The notes beneath the pieces were generated by a model. It was given only the letters and a program-made list of their open reading frames with translations. It had not been told where the DNA came from and ran no database searches. A stretch of 64,000 bases of DNA, taken from assembly GCA_051025295.1 (NCBI GenBank), contig JBMGJV010000014.1; one strand, written 5' to 3'. The position numbers were made by a program, and so were the translations under genes. Below are positions 44,420-55,506 of this stretch, in pieces (the first letter of the stretch is position 1; each line of letters starts with the position of its first letter). This DNA comes from KBS-83 sp051025295 (lineage in GTDB: Bacteria > Acidobacteriota > Terriglobia > Terriglobales > Acidobacteriaceae).

Positions 44420-45202
44420 TCATTCCACGCGGATGCTCGCCTGCCCCAACACAATCTCATCCCCTTCTCTGAGCGGGATTCCGCGGCTCGTCCCTGGCGG
44501 CACAGGAATGATGGCGGCGTCACGGATAACGATCGTTCCGTGGGTGCTTCGATCATCGAAGAGGCGAAACACTGCGTCGTCGAAATCGTAGTCAATGTGA
44601 GCGTGGGAGCGTGACACCGTCGCATTGGGTGCTCCGGCGATGTCGTGAAACGCGATGTCATTTCGGCGCACAACCCGTTTCGCTCCATCGAGCACTTCAC
44701 CGACGCGGCCGAGATAGATGCGCTTTTTCCGCGAACAAAGTTGTTGCGGCTCGGCGCTGCCGGTCAACACGGCCAGCCGCAACTCTGGCACCTCTGGTGC
44801 GGTCCGTCCCTCCTGCAGGTTTTCGTAGATTACTTCGAACCCGCGCCGCGAGGACTCCGCCAAACGCCGTGGCAGCTCCACCTCCAACACCAGTTCAACC
44901 GGAAGCTCAATGCCCTCTTCTTCAAGGCGAGAACGGATGTCTCGCAGCATCGCGTCCCCTTCGATGAACGCGAGTTCGTAAGCACGCGGCTGTCCCTCAT
45001 CCCCGATTTCGATTTGGAGTCGCAATTTCGTGTAGGGGAATACCCGCCTGCCGCCAGGCAGCACTGCGCTGTGAGCGGCGACGTCGTCGAGTACTGCCCG
45101 ATGAATTTCGACTATTTCTCGCGTTTGCCCTGGGGAGGATGGCCGCAGCATTCCGCGCAGCCGCTCATCGATACGTCGTTCAAGCTCGTGCAAACGGCTC
45201 AT
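44420..45202 (-). CDS. FHA-domain protein, last gene of the cell-wall kinase operon
   Basis: The 260-residue protein has an N-terminal region (to about 130) resembling the FhaA-type DUF3662 domain (EIVEIHRAVLDDVA, then GGRRVFPYTKLRLQI) and a C-terminal FHA fold with YLGRVGEV, SRSHAHI and STHGT. FHA domains bind phosphothreonine made by Ser/Thr kinases. AAGGAG precedes the ATG, which overlaps the stop of the SEDS-PBP gene by 4 nt. Inferred role: docking phosphorylated kinase or wall synthase. Confidence 0.85.
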   Translation of the reverse strand: MSRLHELERRIDERLRGMLRPSSPGQTREIVEIHRAVLDDVAAHSAVLPGGRRVFPYTKLRLQIEIGDEGQPRAYELAFIEGDAMLRDIRSRLEEEGIELPVELVLEVELPRRLAESSRRGFEVIYENLQEGRTAPEVPELRLAVLTGSAEPQQLCSRKKRIYLGRVGEVLDGAKRVVRRNDIAFHDIAGAPNATVSRSHAHIDYDFDDAVFRLFDDRSTHGTIVIRDAAIIPVPPGTSRGIPLREGDEIVLGQASIRVE

Positions 45203-48200
45203 GGAGCTCCTTGGAAATAGCCGAGTGATCTGGCCGACTTCATCAACTCGGCTGCCAGCGGAGCAGCCGCGGTGCCACCATACTGTCCGTTCTCTATCAG
45301 CACGGCAAAGGCGATCGGGTGTTGGAAGCCGTACGGCGCAAACCCGATGAACCACGCGTGAGATTGCGCATGTTCCAACTCGGCAGTCCCTGTTTTACCT
45401 GCCATGGGCAGATCAGGCATGTTCACGCTCCGACCAGTTCCCGACACAACGACACTGCGCATGTACTCACCAATAAGCGAAGACATGCCGGGCTGAAGAA
45501 TTGCTCCGGAGGCATTCTGTCTGGCGTTAGCTGCACCCGCGATCCACCGGCCCTGGGGCATCACGCCCTGATGTGCAATCGTGGCTGCTACGCGTGCCAT
45601 CTGGAATGGGCTCGCCACTACCTGACCTTGGCCGTAAGATGTCTGCGGCATCTCTGCGCGGAGTGTCTTCACATTCGATGGAGACGCTACCGAGATGCCG
45701 AGACGCGTTGCAGTGTCCAGCAGTGCTTCGGCACCAACTTTGTAAGTGCCCAGCTGTGCGAAATATGCATTGCAGGAGACTGCTAACGCCGTGCCCATCG
45801 AAATATTGCCGTGCGGAGCCGTGTCCCTGATGTCATCGTGAATGGGTCGGCGCCAGCCTTCGACGAAGTTGCCGGTACGGTCGTCAGGCAGGCGCTTGCA
45901 TTCATACCTCTGCTGCGCATTCTGCGGATCCTTGCGAAGAGCAGCCATCGCGGTGACGATCTTGAAAGAGGAGCCGGGCGGATAGAGGCCGTAACGTGCG
46001 CGGTCGAGCAGGGCGTCGTCGTCCTCGTGCGACGATGCCGCCGGCGCAGTCTGTGCTGGCGCCGGATAGCTCACGGAGGCGAGCAGGTCTCCGCTCTCCG
46101 GATCGAGCAAGACAACTGCCCCCTTCTTGCGTCCCAGGGTCCGAAGTTGCTGTTGCAGCAGTTCTGCTGTGCGCATTTGAAGCCGTGCGTCGATGGTCAT
46201 GTGCAGACTGCGATCGCGTTCTCGAAACGACTGCACATACGCGTTGTCCGGCTGCCAGCGGTGCCGAAGCAGCGGCACCAGTTCGCGAAGATCGTAGCGC
46301 AGGATGTGCTGCGATGTACGAGTTTGCGGGTCGAACAGCTCGACCACGCTGGGTCGGTCGTCGTAGCCCTGCAGGGTGACCGTGGCGTCGCGCTCGGCGT
46401 AGGAAGTATTTCGTGCAGACCAGTTGACGCGTGTCCGCACATCACCCAGGAGATGGAATGTTGCCGCTCCCAATGGATAGTAGCGAGTCTCTCCGGATGG
46501 AGGCGTCGCGGGCAATGTAACTCCCATGCTTGTATAACTATCCTTGTTGCGTATCGCTTCGTTCCAATCGCTGGTCGCAAGCGGAATGCCATTCCGATCG
46601 TAGATGGTCCCGCGTGGAACCGAGTGCGCGATGGAGAGCAGACGAGGGTTGTACTCGAACCTGCGCTGTCCATCTGCCTGTTGCGCCAGAGCGCCAGTCC
46701 CGGCAAATGCATCCGCATGAACCAGCTGAATGTAGGCCGCCTTCAGCATCAGGCAGGCGGCAATCAATCCAAGCCCATAGGATAGCCTTCGCAGGCTGGC
46801 TCGAAACTGCTGAGCCGCTTGCGGCATGGAAGCAGCTTCCCTTCCAAGGGATAAGAGAATCCCGATGATTGCAAAGTTTGTGATCAGTCCCGTTCTGCCG
46901 TAGCTAAGAAAGGGCATCACCACACCCGACAACGGAATTAGTCCAAGCACTCCGCCTGCGATCAATGACACCTGCAATGCGAAGGCAAGCGTAAGTCCGA
47001 GTGCGAGAAAGAGGTGATAGTCGGATGGGGCACGGAGCGCCACACGCAGGCCGAACCACACCAGCGTGGTGTAGAGGACAAGCACGACCAACACACCGAC
47101 AAATCCCCACTCCTCGCCGAGTACCGCGAGGATCAGGTCTGTGTGGGCGGCGGGCATCCATTGCGGATCGCCCAGTCCCAAGCCAGCGCCGAGAGCGCCT
47201 CCGCTGGAGAACCCCCAGAGCGCATGCGCGAGCTGCTCACCACCGCGAACAGCGTTGTCCCACGGTGAAAGCCACATGGAAACGCGTCCAGCGACGTTCT
47301 TGGGAATGCCGAGAAAGTAGCCAGAAGCAAACCCTGCAAGAATCACGCCTATCCCGAGTGAGGCAAGCAGATAGCGATCGCGAGCCACAGCGTACATCGC
47401 AAGAAACACCGCCGCGATCAGCAGTGCCGGTCCAAGGTCTTTCTGCAGAAAGAAGAAGGTCAGCGAGAAGGCGACCCCGACCAAAACGGGGAGGGCGTAC
47501 TCCAGCCTGGGTATCTCTACCCAGTGCGAGACTCTCTCCAGCTTGCTGCGGTTCTCCTTCAGCGTACGAAGAAGCTGCCAGCGGTCCGCAAAGTAGCCGG
47601 CCAGAAAGAAGACGATCAGAACGCGGATGATTTCCGCGGGCTGGAATCCGAGCAGGTTCACTTTCGCATCGCTGCCAGCCGGTCCGGACCCAAAGAGGAT
47701 GAGTGCTGCGGAGAGAACAAAACTTCCCAGCAGAAACACATAGCTCAAGCCGCCAGCGATGCGCCGGTAATTCAGAGCGCTGGCGAGACCGAGGAAGAGG
47801 CATCCGCCGATGGCGCCCTGGGCGAAGTTGGTGAACGCCAGAGTGTCGCGCAGTGGGTCCCGCAACGTGAGCATCAACGTCAGACCGATGCCGCTGAGCA
47901 GCATCAGAGCGGGCAGCACGTACTGCGCGCATTTCAATCCGCGGATCGACCAGAACAGGTGCACTCCGGCGAACGAGCAGAAGAAGAGGGCTGACCACAG
48001 GATCAAGTGGTGAAGGAACTGCGATCGACCTCGGACCACCAACAGCGGCTTCAGCTGTGCGACCTCCGCAGGGCTGAGCAGTGGGATCGAATCAGCCTTA
48101 CTTCCCTTCGCTTGCTGTTGTTGCGCGCGCTCCTGCAGATGCGTCAGACCGCGTGTCTGCATCACCTCGCGGATGTTTACGCGGATGCGGCCGATCTCTC

Positions 48201-48519
48201 CTACATGCGAAAAGGAACTGGGGGCGGTGCGAGTTTGCTCGAAAATTTTCCCGGCTACATACTTGCGCTCAGGGGTGGAGACAATCGACTGCAGAAATGG
48301 AAGCAGTTGCTCTCTCCTGTCTAACGCAGAGAGGTTCAAAGGGCTCGCGTTTTGAGCGCTGATGCGAGCCAGTCTCGCAGTCGCTGTAAGGGCGATGGCT
48401 GCAAGGATGAGAAGAGAGGCCAGCAGCAGAAGTACGCGTTCGAGCGATCTGGAATGACCGCCGGCGGATACCCCGGAGTTCTGCGCGCGCTCGAAAGCCG
48501 TGCTGCGTGTTACAGCCAT
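45199..48519 (-). CDS. fusion of SEDS glycosyltransferase (FtsW/RodA family) and class B penicillin-binding protein
   Basis: One 1106-residue reading frame holds both polymerase and crosslinker of peptidoglycan. Residues 28-48 are an extra membrane helix followed by a soluble stretch of about 120 residues. The SEDS domain (about 170-560, some ten helices) has FFFLQKDLGPALL and the conserved extracytoplasmic HTD (459-461) with EEWGF. A further helix (582-600) leads to the PBP domain with PRGTIYDRNGIPLA, SxxK at Ser850-Lys853, SCN at 915-917 and KTGT at 1042-1045, all intact. No frameshift or stop separates the halves. It lies 13 nt after the kinase gene. Such enzymes normally are two proteins. 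Confidence 0.95.
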   Translation of the reverse strand: MAVTRSTAFERAQNSGVSAGGHSRSLERVLLLLASLLILAAIALTATARLARISAQNASPLNLSALDRREQLLPFLQSIVSTPERKYVAGKIFEQTRTAPSSFSHVGEIGRIRVNIREVMQTRGLTHLQERAQQQQAKGSKADSIPLLSPAEVAQLKPLLVVRGRSQFLHHLILWSALFFCSFAGVHLFWSIRGLKCAQYVLPALMLLSGIGLTLMLTLRDPLRDTLAFTNFAQGAIGGCLFLGLASALNYRRIAGGLSYVFLLGSFVLSAALILFGSGPAGSDAKVNLLGFQPAEIIRVLIVFFLAGYFADRWQLLRTLKENRSKLERVSHWVEIPRLEYALPVLVGVAFSLTFFFLQKDLGPALLIAAVFLAMYAVARDRYLLASLGIGVILAGFASGYFLGIPKNVAGRVSMWLSPWDNAVRGGEQLAHALWGFSSGGALGAGLGLGDPQWMPAAHTDLILAVLGEEWGFVGVLVVLVLYTTLVWFGLRVALRAPSDYHLFLALGLTLAFALQVSLIAGGVLGLIPLSGVVMPFLSYGRTGLITNFAIIGILLSLGREAASMPQAAQQFRASLRRLSYGLGLIAACLMLKAAYIQLVHADAFAGTGALAQQADGQRRFEYNPRLLSIAHSVPRGTIYDRNGIPLATSDWNEAIRNKDSYTSMGVTLPATPPSGETRYYPLGAATFHLLGDVRTRVNWSARNTSYAERDATVTLQGYDDRPSVVELFDPQTRTSQHILRYDLRELVPLLRHRWQPDNAYVQSFRERDRSLHMTIDARLQMRTAELLQQQLRTLGRKKGAVVLLDPESGDLLASVSYPAPAQTAPAASSHEDDDALLDRARYGLYPPGSSFKIVTAMAALRKDPQNAQQRYECKRLPDDRTGNFVEGWRRPIHDDIRDTAPHGNISMGTALAVSCNAYFAQLGTYKVGAEALLDTATRLGISVASPSNVKTLRAEMPQTSYGQGQVVASPFQMARVAATIAHQGVMPQGRWIAGAANARQNASGAILQPGMSSLIGEYMRSVVVSGTGRSVNMPDLPMAGKTGTAELEHAQSHAWFIGFAPYGFQHPIAFAVLIENGQYGGTAAAPLAAELMKSARSLGYFQGAP

Positions 48520-48532
48520 TCTTGTTCGTGTC

Positions 48533-50415
<1,883 letters not shown>

Positions 50416-50419
<4 letters not shown>

Positions 50420-51978
50420 GGCCCGACCACCTTCAGCTGCTGGCGGCTCTCCGGCAGCTCCGGAGCGACAGCGTTGTCCGTCATCAGGCTGCCTGGGTGA
50501 AAGGACAGAGGCGCCCATATTTGCTCCGCTCCGCTCTGATCGATGACATTGGCGTACAGAGACGGAACAGCCTCTTGGGTGATCAGTATGCCGGGCAGCA
50601 TTCGTTGACCATGCCCGTTGTGCCGGATCAGATTGTGCTCAATCAGTGGACGTGCAGTTCCTTCCAGAACGACCCCTGGCCCGGAATTATCCGCAATTTC
50701 GCAAGCCTGGATGACGCTCTTCCCACTGCCGCTGATCTTCACCCCCGCCTCCTCCATCCGACTGACCCGAACGTTTGTGACCTGAAGGTCGGAGTCATCG
50801 ATGAGAATTCCAATTCGTCCAGGACCGGTGAGATCAAAGCCGTCCAGGCGTGCGCCGCGCACGTGGTCGCCAACCACCGCGACATCATCAACCTGAATTC
50901 TGGCAGCGTGCGGGACAGTGCTCAGCACCGCAACTCCGCTTCGCAGATGAATGGCTTCGTGATAATCGCCGGGGTCCACGTCTATGGTGTCTCCTGCTCG
51001 CGCCTGCTCCAGCGCAACTGCGATCGTCGGCACTCCCGCCGCTCCCACCTTCCAGCTTCTTGGGGTCCTGACGATCCCGAAGCGAATTCTCGGCAAGGTG
51101 ATGCCCGGCTCCCAGTACGGTCGCGCGGCAAGAAAGCATAATGCGGCTGTGAACACGCCCAGAAGGAACCATGTCCACCTCCGCGTACTCGCTCGATGGG
51201 AGTGCGCGACGTTGCTGGAAGAGGGAGTGCAGTATTCCGGCGTCTCGACCAGGACCACCGTGACGTTGTCCTTACCTCCTGCATCGTTTGCGGCCTGCGC
51301 CAGGGCGCGCACGGCCGTGTCCGGCTCACCCGCATGCTGCTCAACGAGCGATTGAATCTCCGCAGCATTGACCTGATCGGTCAGGCCGTCGCTGCACAGC
51401 AGCAGCGCCGAAGCGGCCGGAAGCGGAAAGGAATGGACATCCACAAAGCCCGCGTCGTCCGGGGTATGTGCAGCGCTCCCAAGGTCGCGGTATACCTCGT
51501 TCCTGCGCGGATGCCGCATGGCCGCATCTTCGCTGATGCTCCCGGCATCCTCCAGTTCTCCTACGGGTGAGTGATCCAGCGTCACCTTCTTCATGGCTCC
51601 CAGCGTCAGCAGGTACAGCCGCGAGTCCCCGACGTGCCCCACCGTGACCTCGTCATCTTCGACGAGGGCGAGTGTGGCCACGCATGACATGCCCCTCGAT
51701 TCGTGATCGCGAGCGGCCTCCTCGAAGATGGCTGTGCTTGCCAGCGCGAAGGCCTCCTGGATACGTCTTTCGCGCGCGCCAGTACGCCGGGCCAGCCGTG
51801 CGGAGATGATGTCTACCGCAATCTCTGCTGCGCGCTCACCGGCGGCATGACCGCCAATGCCATCCACTACCAGGAAGACGCCCGAATCGGCATCGACGTA
51901 AAAACGGTCTTCGTTATCGCTCCGCTTCAAGCCGACATCAGAGTAGGCCGCCGTTCGCAGTTGTGAGGTTGCCTGCAT
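50416..51978 (-). CDS. PP2C-type phosphatase with transmembrane helix and beta-helix domain
   Basis: The 520-residue product has a PPM phosphatase domain (1-247) with RSDNEDR, DGIGGH (39-44), GHVGDSR, LLCSDGLTD (193-201) and GGKDNVTVV, all metal-binding acids present. A helix at about 269-285 follows, then a 230-residue part with right-handed beta-helix character (GVPTIAVALEQARAGDTIDVDPGDYHEAI, then GVKISGSGKSVIQACEI, GPGVVLEGTARPLIEHNLI). This part should lie in the periplasm and could bind wall carbohydrate. Actinobacterial PstP has no such domain. It should dephosphorylate the kinase and its targets. Confidence 0.92.
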
Positions 51979-51981
51979 CGT

Positions 51982-52080
51982 CTATTCGCTTCGGCGGAGA
52001 TGAACCCAGACCAGCAAGAGGACCATGGCGAGGAGGGCCAGGAGAAATGGAATGCGCAACCAGAACAGAGTGGAGGTCAT
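51982..52080 (-). CDS. 32-residue single-helix membrane protein
   Basis: This short gene lies between the FHA and phosphatase genes. Its ATG overlaps the FHA stop by 4 nt (ATGA, 52077-52080) and its TAG ends 3 nt before the phosphatase start. The product has one hydrophobic helix, FWLRIPFLLALLAMVLLLVW, ending in a positively charged tail HLRRSE. The tight packing supports translation. It might be a helper subunit of the phosphatase or wall synthase, or a relic of the membrane helix that FhaB carries; both are inference. Confidence 0.65.
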   Translation of the reverse strand: MTSTLFWLRIPFLLALLAMVLLLVWVHLRRSE

Positions 52081-52922
52081 GCTGAGGGCTCGACTTCGAA
52101 GTCAATCGAGAACACACCGGCGAGAACGATCTTTGCCGGAGAGGGGAGGAGCACTTCGCCTTGGCGATCCACCATGCCACGGCCACTGGGAAGAGAACTT
52201 CCGTTGACGACTGTTCCGAACTGGCTTAGGTCCTTGATGAAGAAGCTGCCGGTCTTGCTGTCCCGCCGAATACGGCAGTGCTCGCGGGAGACATCCGACT
52301 GCGCTTCGATCTTCAGGTCCACCCATACAGCCTTTCCGCCACGGCCGATCACGATTTCTTCGCTGTCCATGACGAACGTCTTGTCTTTGCCGCCGTCGCG
52401 AAAGCGCAGTCTTGCAAAGATAGCGTCGCGGTCCCGCTGAACGCTCTGAACCACCCGTTCCGTGGCATTTCCAGTAGCGTGGCGCGTCACGAAGGTTGTC
52501 ATGGCTCCTGCGCCATAGTCCTTCGGATTCGAAGTACCCAACTCCGAGTAAATTTCGATCTCGCCCGGACGAAGTCGTTCTTCGAGGTCCGCGTGGAACT
52601 GGATCGTCCAATTCTTCTCGAGGGTCTTGTATTCCCGTTGCTCAGCGCCTGCCAAGCCGAACCGCCTCGCGAAGCGCTGCGGCGGGGTGCGACGCTTGTT
52701 TAGCTCGGCGAGGTGCTCGCTCAGTGCACGGGCCGCTTCTTGCTGCACGAGCTCAGCAACGGGCTGGATGACACCAGCATCGCGTGGATGTAAGTAGACG
52801 TTGAAGATGCAGGGCACAAGGATGGTGTAGTGAACGTTGAAGAATCCTGCTTCGGCGTTCCGTATCAACTCAGAGATGATCTCGTCAGCCGCAAGCTGAC
52901 CCGCAGCGCCGTCCTTCATCAC
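52077..52922 (-). CDS. FHA-domain protein (FhaA-like), first gene of the cell-wall kinase operon
   Basis: The 281-residue cytoplasmic protein has an N-terminal part (about 15-170) of FhaA/DUF3662 type (HYTILVPCIFNVYLHPRD, AARALSEHLAELNKR) and a C-terminal FHA domain with IVIGRGGKAVWVDL, DVSREHCRIRR and FGTVVNGSSLPSG, so phosphopeptide binding residues are present. The start is GTG at 52922 or ATG at 52919, with GAGG upstream. It opens a six-gene operon of the same direction. Confidence 0.88.
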   Translation of the reverse strand: MMKDGAAGQLAADEIISELIRNAEAGFFNVHYTILVPCIFNVYLHPRDAGVIQPVAELVQQEAARALSEHLAELNKRRTPPQRFARRFGLAGAEQREYKTLEKNWTIQFHADLEERLRPGEIEIYSELGTSNPKDYGAGAMTTFVTRHATGNATERVVQSVQRDRDAIFARLRFRDGGKDKTFVMDSEEIVIGRGGKAVWVDLKIEAQSDVSREHCRIRRDSKTGSFFIKDLSQFGTVVNGSSLPSGRGMVDRQGEVLLPSPAKIVLAGVFSIDFEVEPSA

Positions 52923-53422
52923 CCTAACCTCGAGGCCATGTCCTCAGGCATCTGATGTCTTTCTGAGCCCTCGCGCCGCCCAATGAAGGCTCTCCGGGCC
53001 GTTCTGCCCCCAGTTTTGGGGTCCGCTGCGAGATGATCGCGCATCGGTCGGGTGCTTGCAGCCGGCCGCAACAGCGCAATTCCTGTATCGGATCGATGGA
53101 AGCGCAGTGGTCAGCGGCGGGGTCTTAACAATGGGCAGGCATGGACAACGGCTTGTTGTGGCTGAACTGATCTGGCGGATGGGAGCGCATTCGCAGCTTT
53201 GCGTGGGAAGGTCACAACCTCGGACCGATCACTAATTGACCAGAACTCCTTGTGAGCATGAGTTTACGCTTCGGGATGCCCAGCGTAGGGCCGTGATTGC
53301 CCACCCTACTATGCAAACTTCTGCACAGTGCCACATCCAGGGGTTAAGGAAGGAGAGCGGAGCACCCGCCTAACCCATTTACTTTCATGACATTCTTCCG
53401 TTACCAGCCCCTACAACCTTTA
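52923..53422. other. non-coding region upstream of the kinase operon and PEP-CTERM gene
   Basis: No gene of reasonable length is seen on either strand. A small CCCCA/TGGGG hairpin lies near 53010-53025. This divergent spacer must hold the promoter of the FHA-kinase operon and any enhancer sites for the sigma-54 promoter at 53423. I recognise no clear sigma-70 promoter. Confidence 0.6.
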
Positions 53423-53437
53423 TGGTACGCGGGTTGC
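53423..53437 (+). promoter_or_regulatory. sigma-54 (-24/-12) promoter of the PEP-CTERM gene
   Basis: TGGTACGCGGGTTGC matches the consensus TGGCACG-N4-TTGC at all but one defined position, with the GG and GC dinucleotides correctly spaced. Transcription would start near 53449, giving a leader of about 104 nt. PEP-CTERM/exosortase systems are known to be linked with the sigma-54 activator PrsR and kinase PrsK. Confidence 0.75.
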
Positions 53438-53552
53438 CTATAAAGGGTCAGAGATCAACGTGAACAGATGTGTAGCTCACTCTGTGCCGGTACTTAGCTT
53501 CGCCGGTGTCCTAACTGTGAGCCGTCAAGACACTTGACTTACAGGGGGCATC

Positions 53553-54149
53553 GTGAAAATCCGCAATCTTATTTTGGCTTTCGCAGTCACGGCGATCACC
53601 GCTGGGGCGGCTCACGCAGACACCATCCAGGGAAGTTCCACATTCAGTTCCAACATTGGTGGCGTGTCAAATACGTACAACACCAGTGGCGGTAGCTTCG
53701 ACTTAACGAACGTTACGGTCGGCGTGCCGGTGACGATCACTAACTACTTGGACATTTTTTCAAATGGCAACGGGACCGCTAATCTCACTGTCGATTTCAC
53801 CATTACCGATCCCGGAACTGGAACCGGAAACGTTGGTGGTAAGGATGTGTTTGCTCTTCAGGGTCAATCGAACACAACTCAAGGATCGATCACTTGGACT
53901 AACCTCTCAAGCCTGCAACTTAGCAATGGTCAGTTTCTGAGTATCAGCCTGTCGCCGGTTAAGAATAGCAACTTGTCAAACGGAGCGTACGTGGATGCCA
54001 CGTTTACTCTCACAGGCACCCCGACAAGCCTGAGTGCTGTTCCGGAGCCGTCCACCCTTGCTCTGCTCGGGTCTGGTCTGCTTGGAATCGCATTTGTGGG
54101 CCGCCGCAAATTGCGCGGCGGCATGCAGCAGCCTGCAACGCTAGCTTAA
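53553..54149 (+). CDS. PEP-CTERM sorting-domain protein
   Basis: The 198-residue secreted protein has a signal peptide (residues 1-22, ending AHA), a beta-rich Ser/Thr/Asn-rich body without cysteines, and a C-terminal sorting signal: VPEPST (163-168), a helix LALLGSGLLGIAFVG and basic RRKLR. Exosortase cleaves such signals and transfers the protein to exopolysaccharide or surface. The GTG at 53553 follows AGGGGG. No exosortase gene is in the window, so sorting depends on one elsewhere. A sigma-54 promoter lies upstream and a strong terminator downstream. Confidence 0.92.
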   Translation: MKIRNLILAFAVTAITAGAAHADTIQGSSTFSSNIGGVSNTYNTSGGSFDLTNVTVGVPVTITNYLDIFSNGNGTANLTVDFTITDPGTGTGNVGGKDVFALQGQSNTTQGSITWTNLSSLQLSNGQFLSISLSPVKNSNLSNGAYVDATFTLTGTPTSLSAVPEPSTLALLGSGLLGIAFVGRRKLRGGMQQPATLA

Positions 54150-54171
54150 GCCGTTCTCCAAGCCAACGACA

Positions 54172-54200
54172 AAAGGCCCACTCTCATAGAGTGGGCCTTT
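54172..54200 (+). terminator. intrinsic terminator after the PEP-CTERM gene
   Basis: AAAGGCCCACTCT (54172-54184) pairs perfectly over 13 bp with AGAGTGGGCCTTT (54188-54200) with a 3-nt loop. The structure can also act on the minus strand. Confidence 0.85.
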
Positions 54201-54239
54201 GCCGTGCCTGAGATGTCCAGAGCACACACATTCTGCTCT

Positions 54240-54710
54240 TCAGAAGCTGTCGCGCCCCTGCGGAGGGTTGCGGAGGCCTAGCACTTCGAATTGCGTAAGA
54301 CGATTCTTAGGTACATACACCAGCCGATTGTTGCTGCCCGGATCCGTGGGTATAAGTGTCACGCATGGCGCAAGCAGATGCGCGGCTGTGTTGGCCACGA
54401 TGCCCTCCATGAGTTCGCCGTCGTCGAACTGGATTCTTACCCATAACCCCTTGCTGACGGGCCTATGAGTGTGGAAGTGCAGTGGATTCCGGAGAGCATT
54501 GCCCTCAAGCGTCTTCACCAGGAATATCGCCTTGATGTCTGCGACCGGGAAGTGCTCGACGATATCGGAGCCAAGCTTTAGCGCAATTGGATCAGAGAAG
54601 CAATGCGGCGAGCGCATCCGCTCCTCTATCGATGGGATTTCATCGACGTCTGCATAGCCCTTGACGGTGCGGTCGCCATACTGGAGGACGACCTTCTCCC
54701 CCTCAGGCAA
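54240..54710 (-). CDS. DUF6982-like protein
   Basis: The approximately 156-residue product has the pattern VVLQYGDRTVKGYADVDEIP, VADIKAIFLVKTLEGN, GLWVRIQFDDGELMEGI and SNNRLVYVPK, a small beta-rich fold I associate with DUF6982; the function is unknown. The TTG at 54710 (LPEGEKVV) is the likely start, although the frame stays open to 54827. Its 5' end overlaps the broken epimerase fragment, so the original start and promoter may have been disturbed. Confidence 0.55.
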   Translation of the reverse strand: MPEGEKVVLQYGDRTVKGYADVDEIPSIEERMRSPHCFSDPIALKLGSDIVEHFPVADIKAIFLVKTLEGNALRNPLHFHTHRPVSKGLWVRIQFDDGELMEGIVANTAAHLLAPCVTLIPTDPGSNNRLVYVPKNRLTQFEVLGLRNPPQGRDSF

Positions 54711-54852
54711 GCTCCCCTTGTGGGGACGAGCTACTGGGTTGCGGGAATGTAAAGTTATCGAGGCCGCGCACGCTCTCACCTCGTGCCACCAAGGCGTGCG
54801 CGATGGACGAGCCGATGAATCCTGCAATTCCAGTGATCAGATACTTTGGCAC
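54703..54852 (-). pseudogene. 5' fragment of an NAD-dependent nucleotide-sugar epimerase
   Basis: From a GTG at 54852, with AGGAG upstream, the first 35 residues, PKYLITGIAGFIGSSIAHAL followed by VARGESVRGLDNF, are the Rossmann nucleotide-binding start of a UDP-sugar epimerase/dehydratase. After that the similarity ends and the frame closes at 54703, so about 90 percent of the gene is missing. It marks a deletion or recombination junction. Confidence 0.75.
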
Positions 54853-55506
54853 CAGGCGTGCTCCTATCGAGCTGGGGATATCTCGACTATGCCAAACCAT
54901 CTTTCGCTTGTCGAGGCTTGCAGACCTTAAGGAGACCCTCATCCCCTCCCGAGACGCCGAAGACCTTTGGGGCGACGTACGATGTGATCGAGGCGGGAAG
55001 ACTCCAGTTGTCAGTCGAGAGCTCAAGCTGTTTGAGCGGTTTTAGACCCATCCTGCCGGGCCTGGCAAACCTGTTAACCCGAAAGTTGTGACTCGATGCA
55101 GTGAGCGCACCCAGCACATCTTCCCTGCCGCCGTTGCTTACATCAAGCTCATGGTCCGGGTGTCCTATCCTCCCGGCGTGGAGGAGTTTGACCGTTCGCC
55201 TTTGCATTGGCGATAGAAGGCGACCAGTCAATGCGGCCGGTGCGCTCCCGTTCCTTCATGAACAACGTGCTGATTAGGAACCTAGCAGGCTGGATCCTCA
55301 GACGACCCGCGGTGCAGCGCGTGATTGTTGGTCGACGGGCCGACGGGTTGAAGGAGTGATGGTGACTACTGCGCATCGTCTGATGATGGTGCAGCGAAAC
55401 CGATCGATCTGGTCGACCGAGGCTCGTATCTGCGGTTGCGCTTGCGTCGTTGTGCTTGCATCCCTAGAGGCGAATAGACCGTTCAGGCAACGAACGCATC
55501 AAAAAT
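54853..55506. other. non-coding region, probably decayed
   Basis: These 650 bases have only short, unrelated open frames on both strands and no recognisable product or RNA. Together with the epimerase fragment, this looks like a region where genes were lost. Confidence 0.5.

Noticed and set aside
53440..53552. Cyclic-di-GMP (GEMM) riboswitch in the PEP-CTERM leader
   Set aside because: The segment CTTCGCCGG...CCTAAC is only loosely like the GEMM core; the first stem and the ACGCAAAG-type element are missing.
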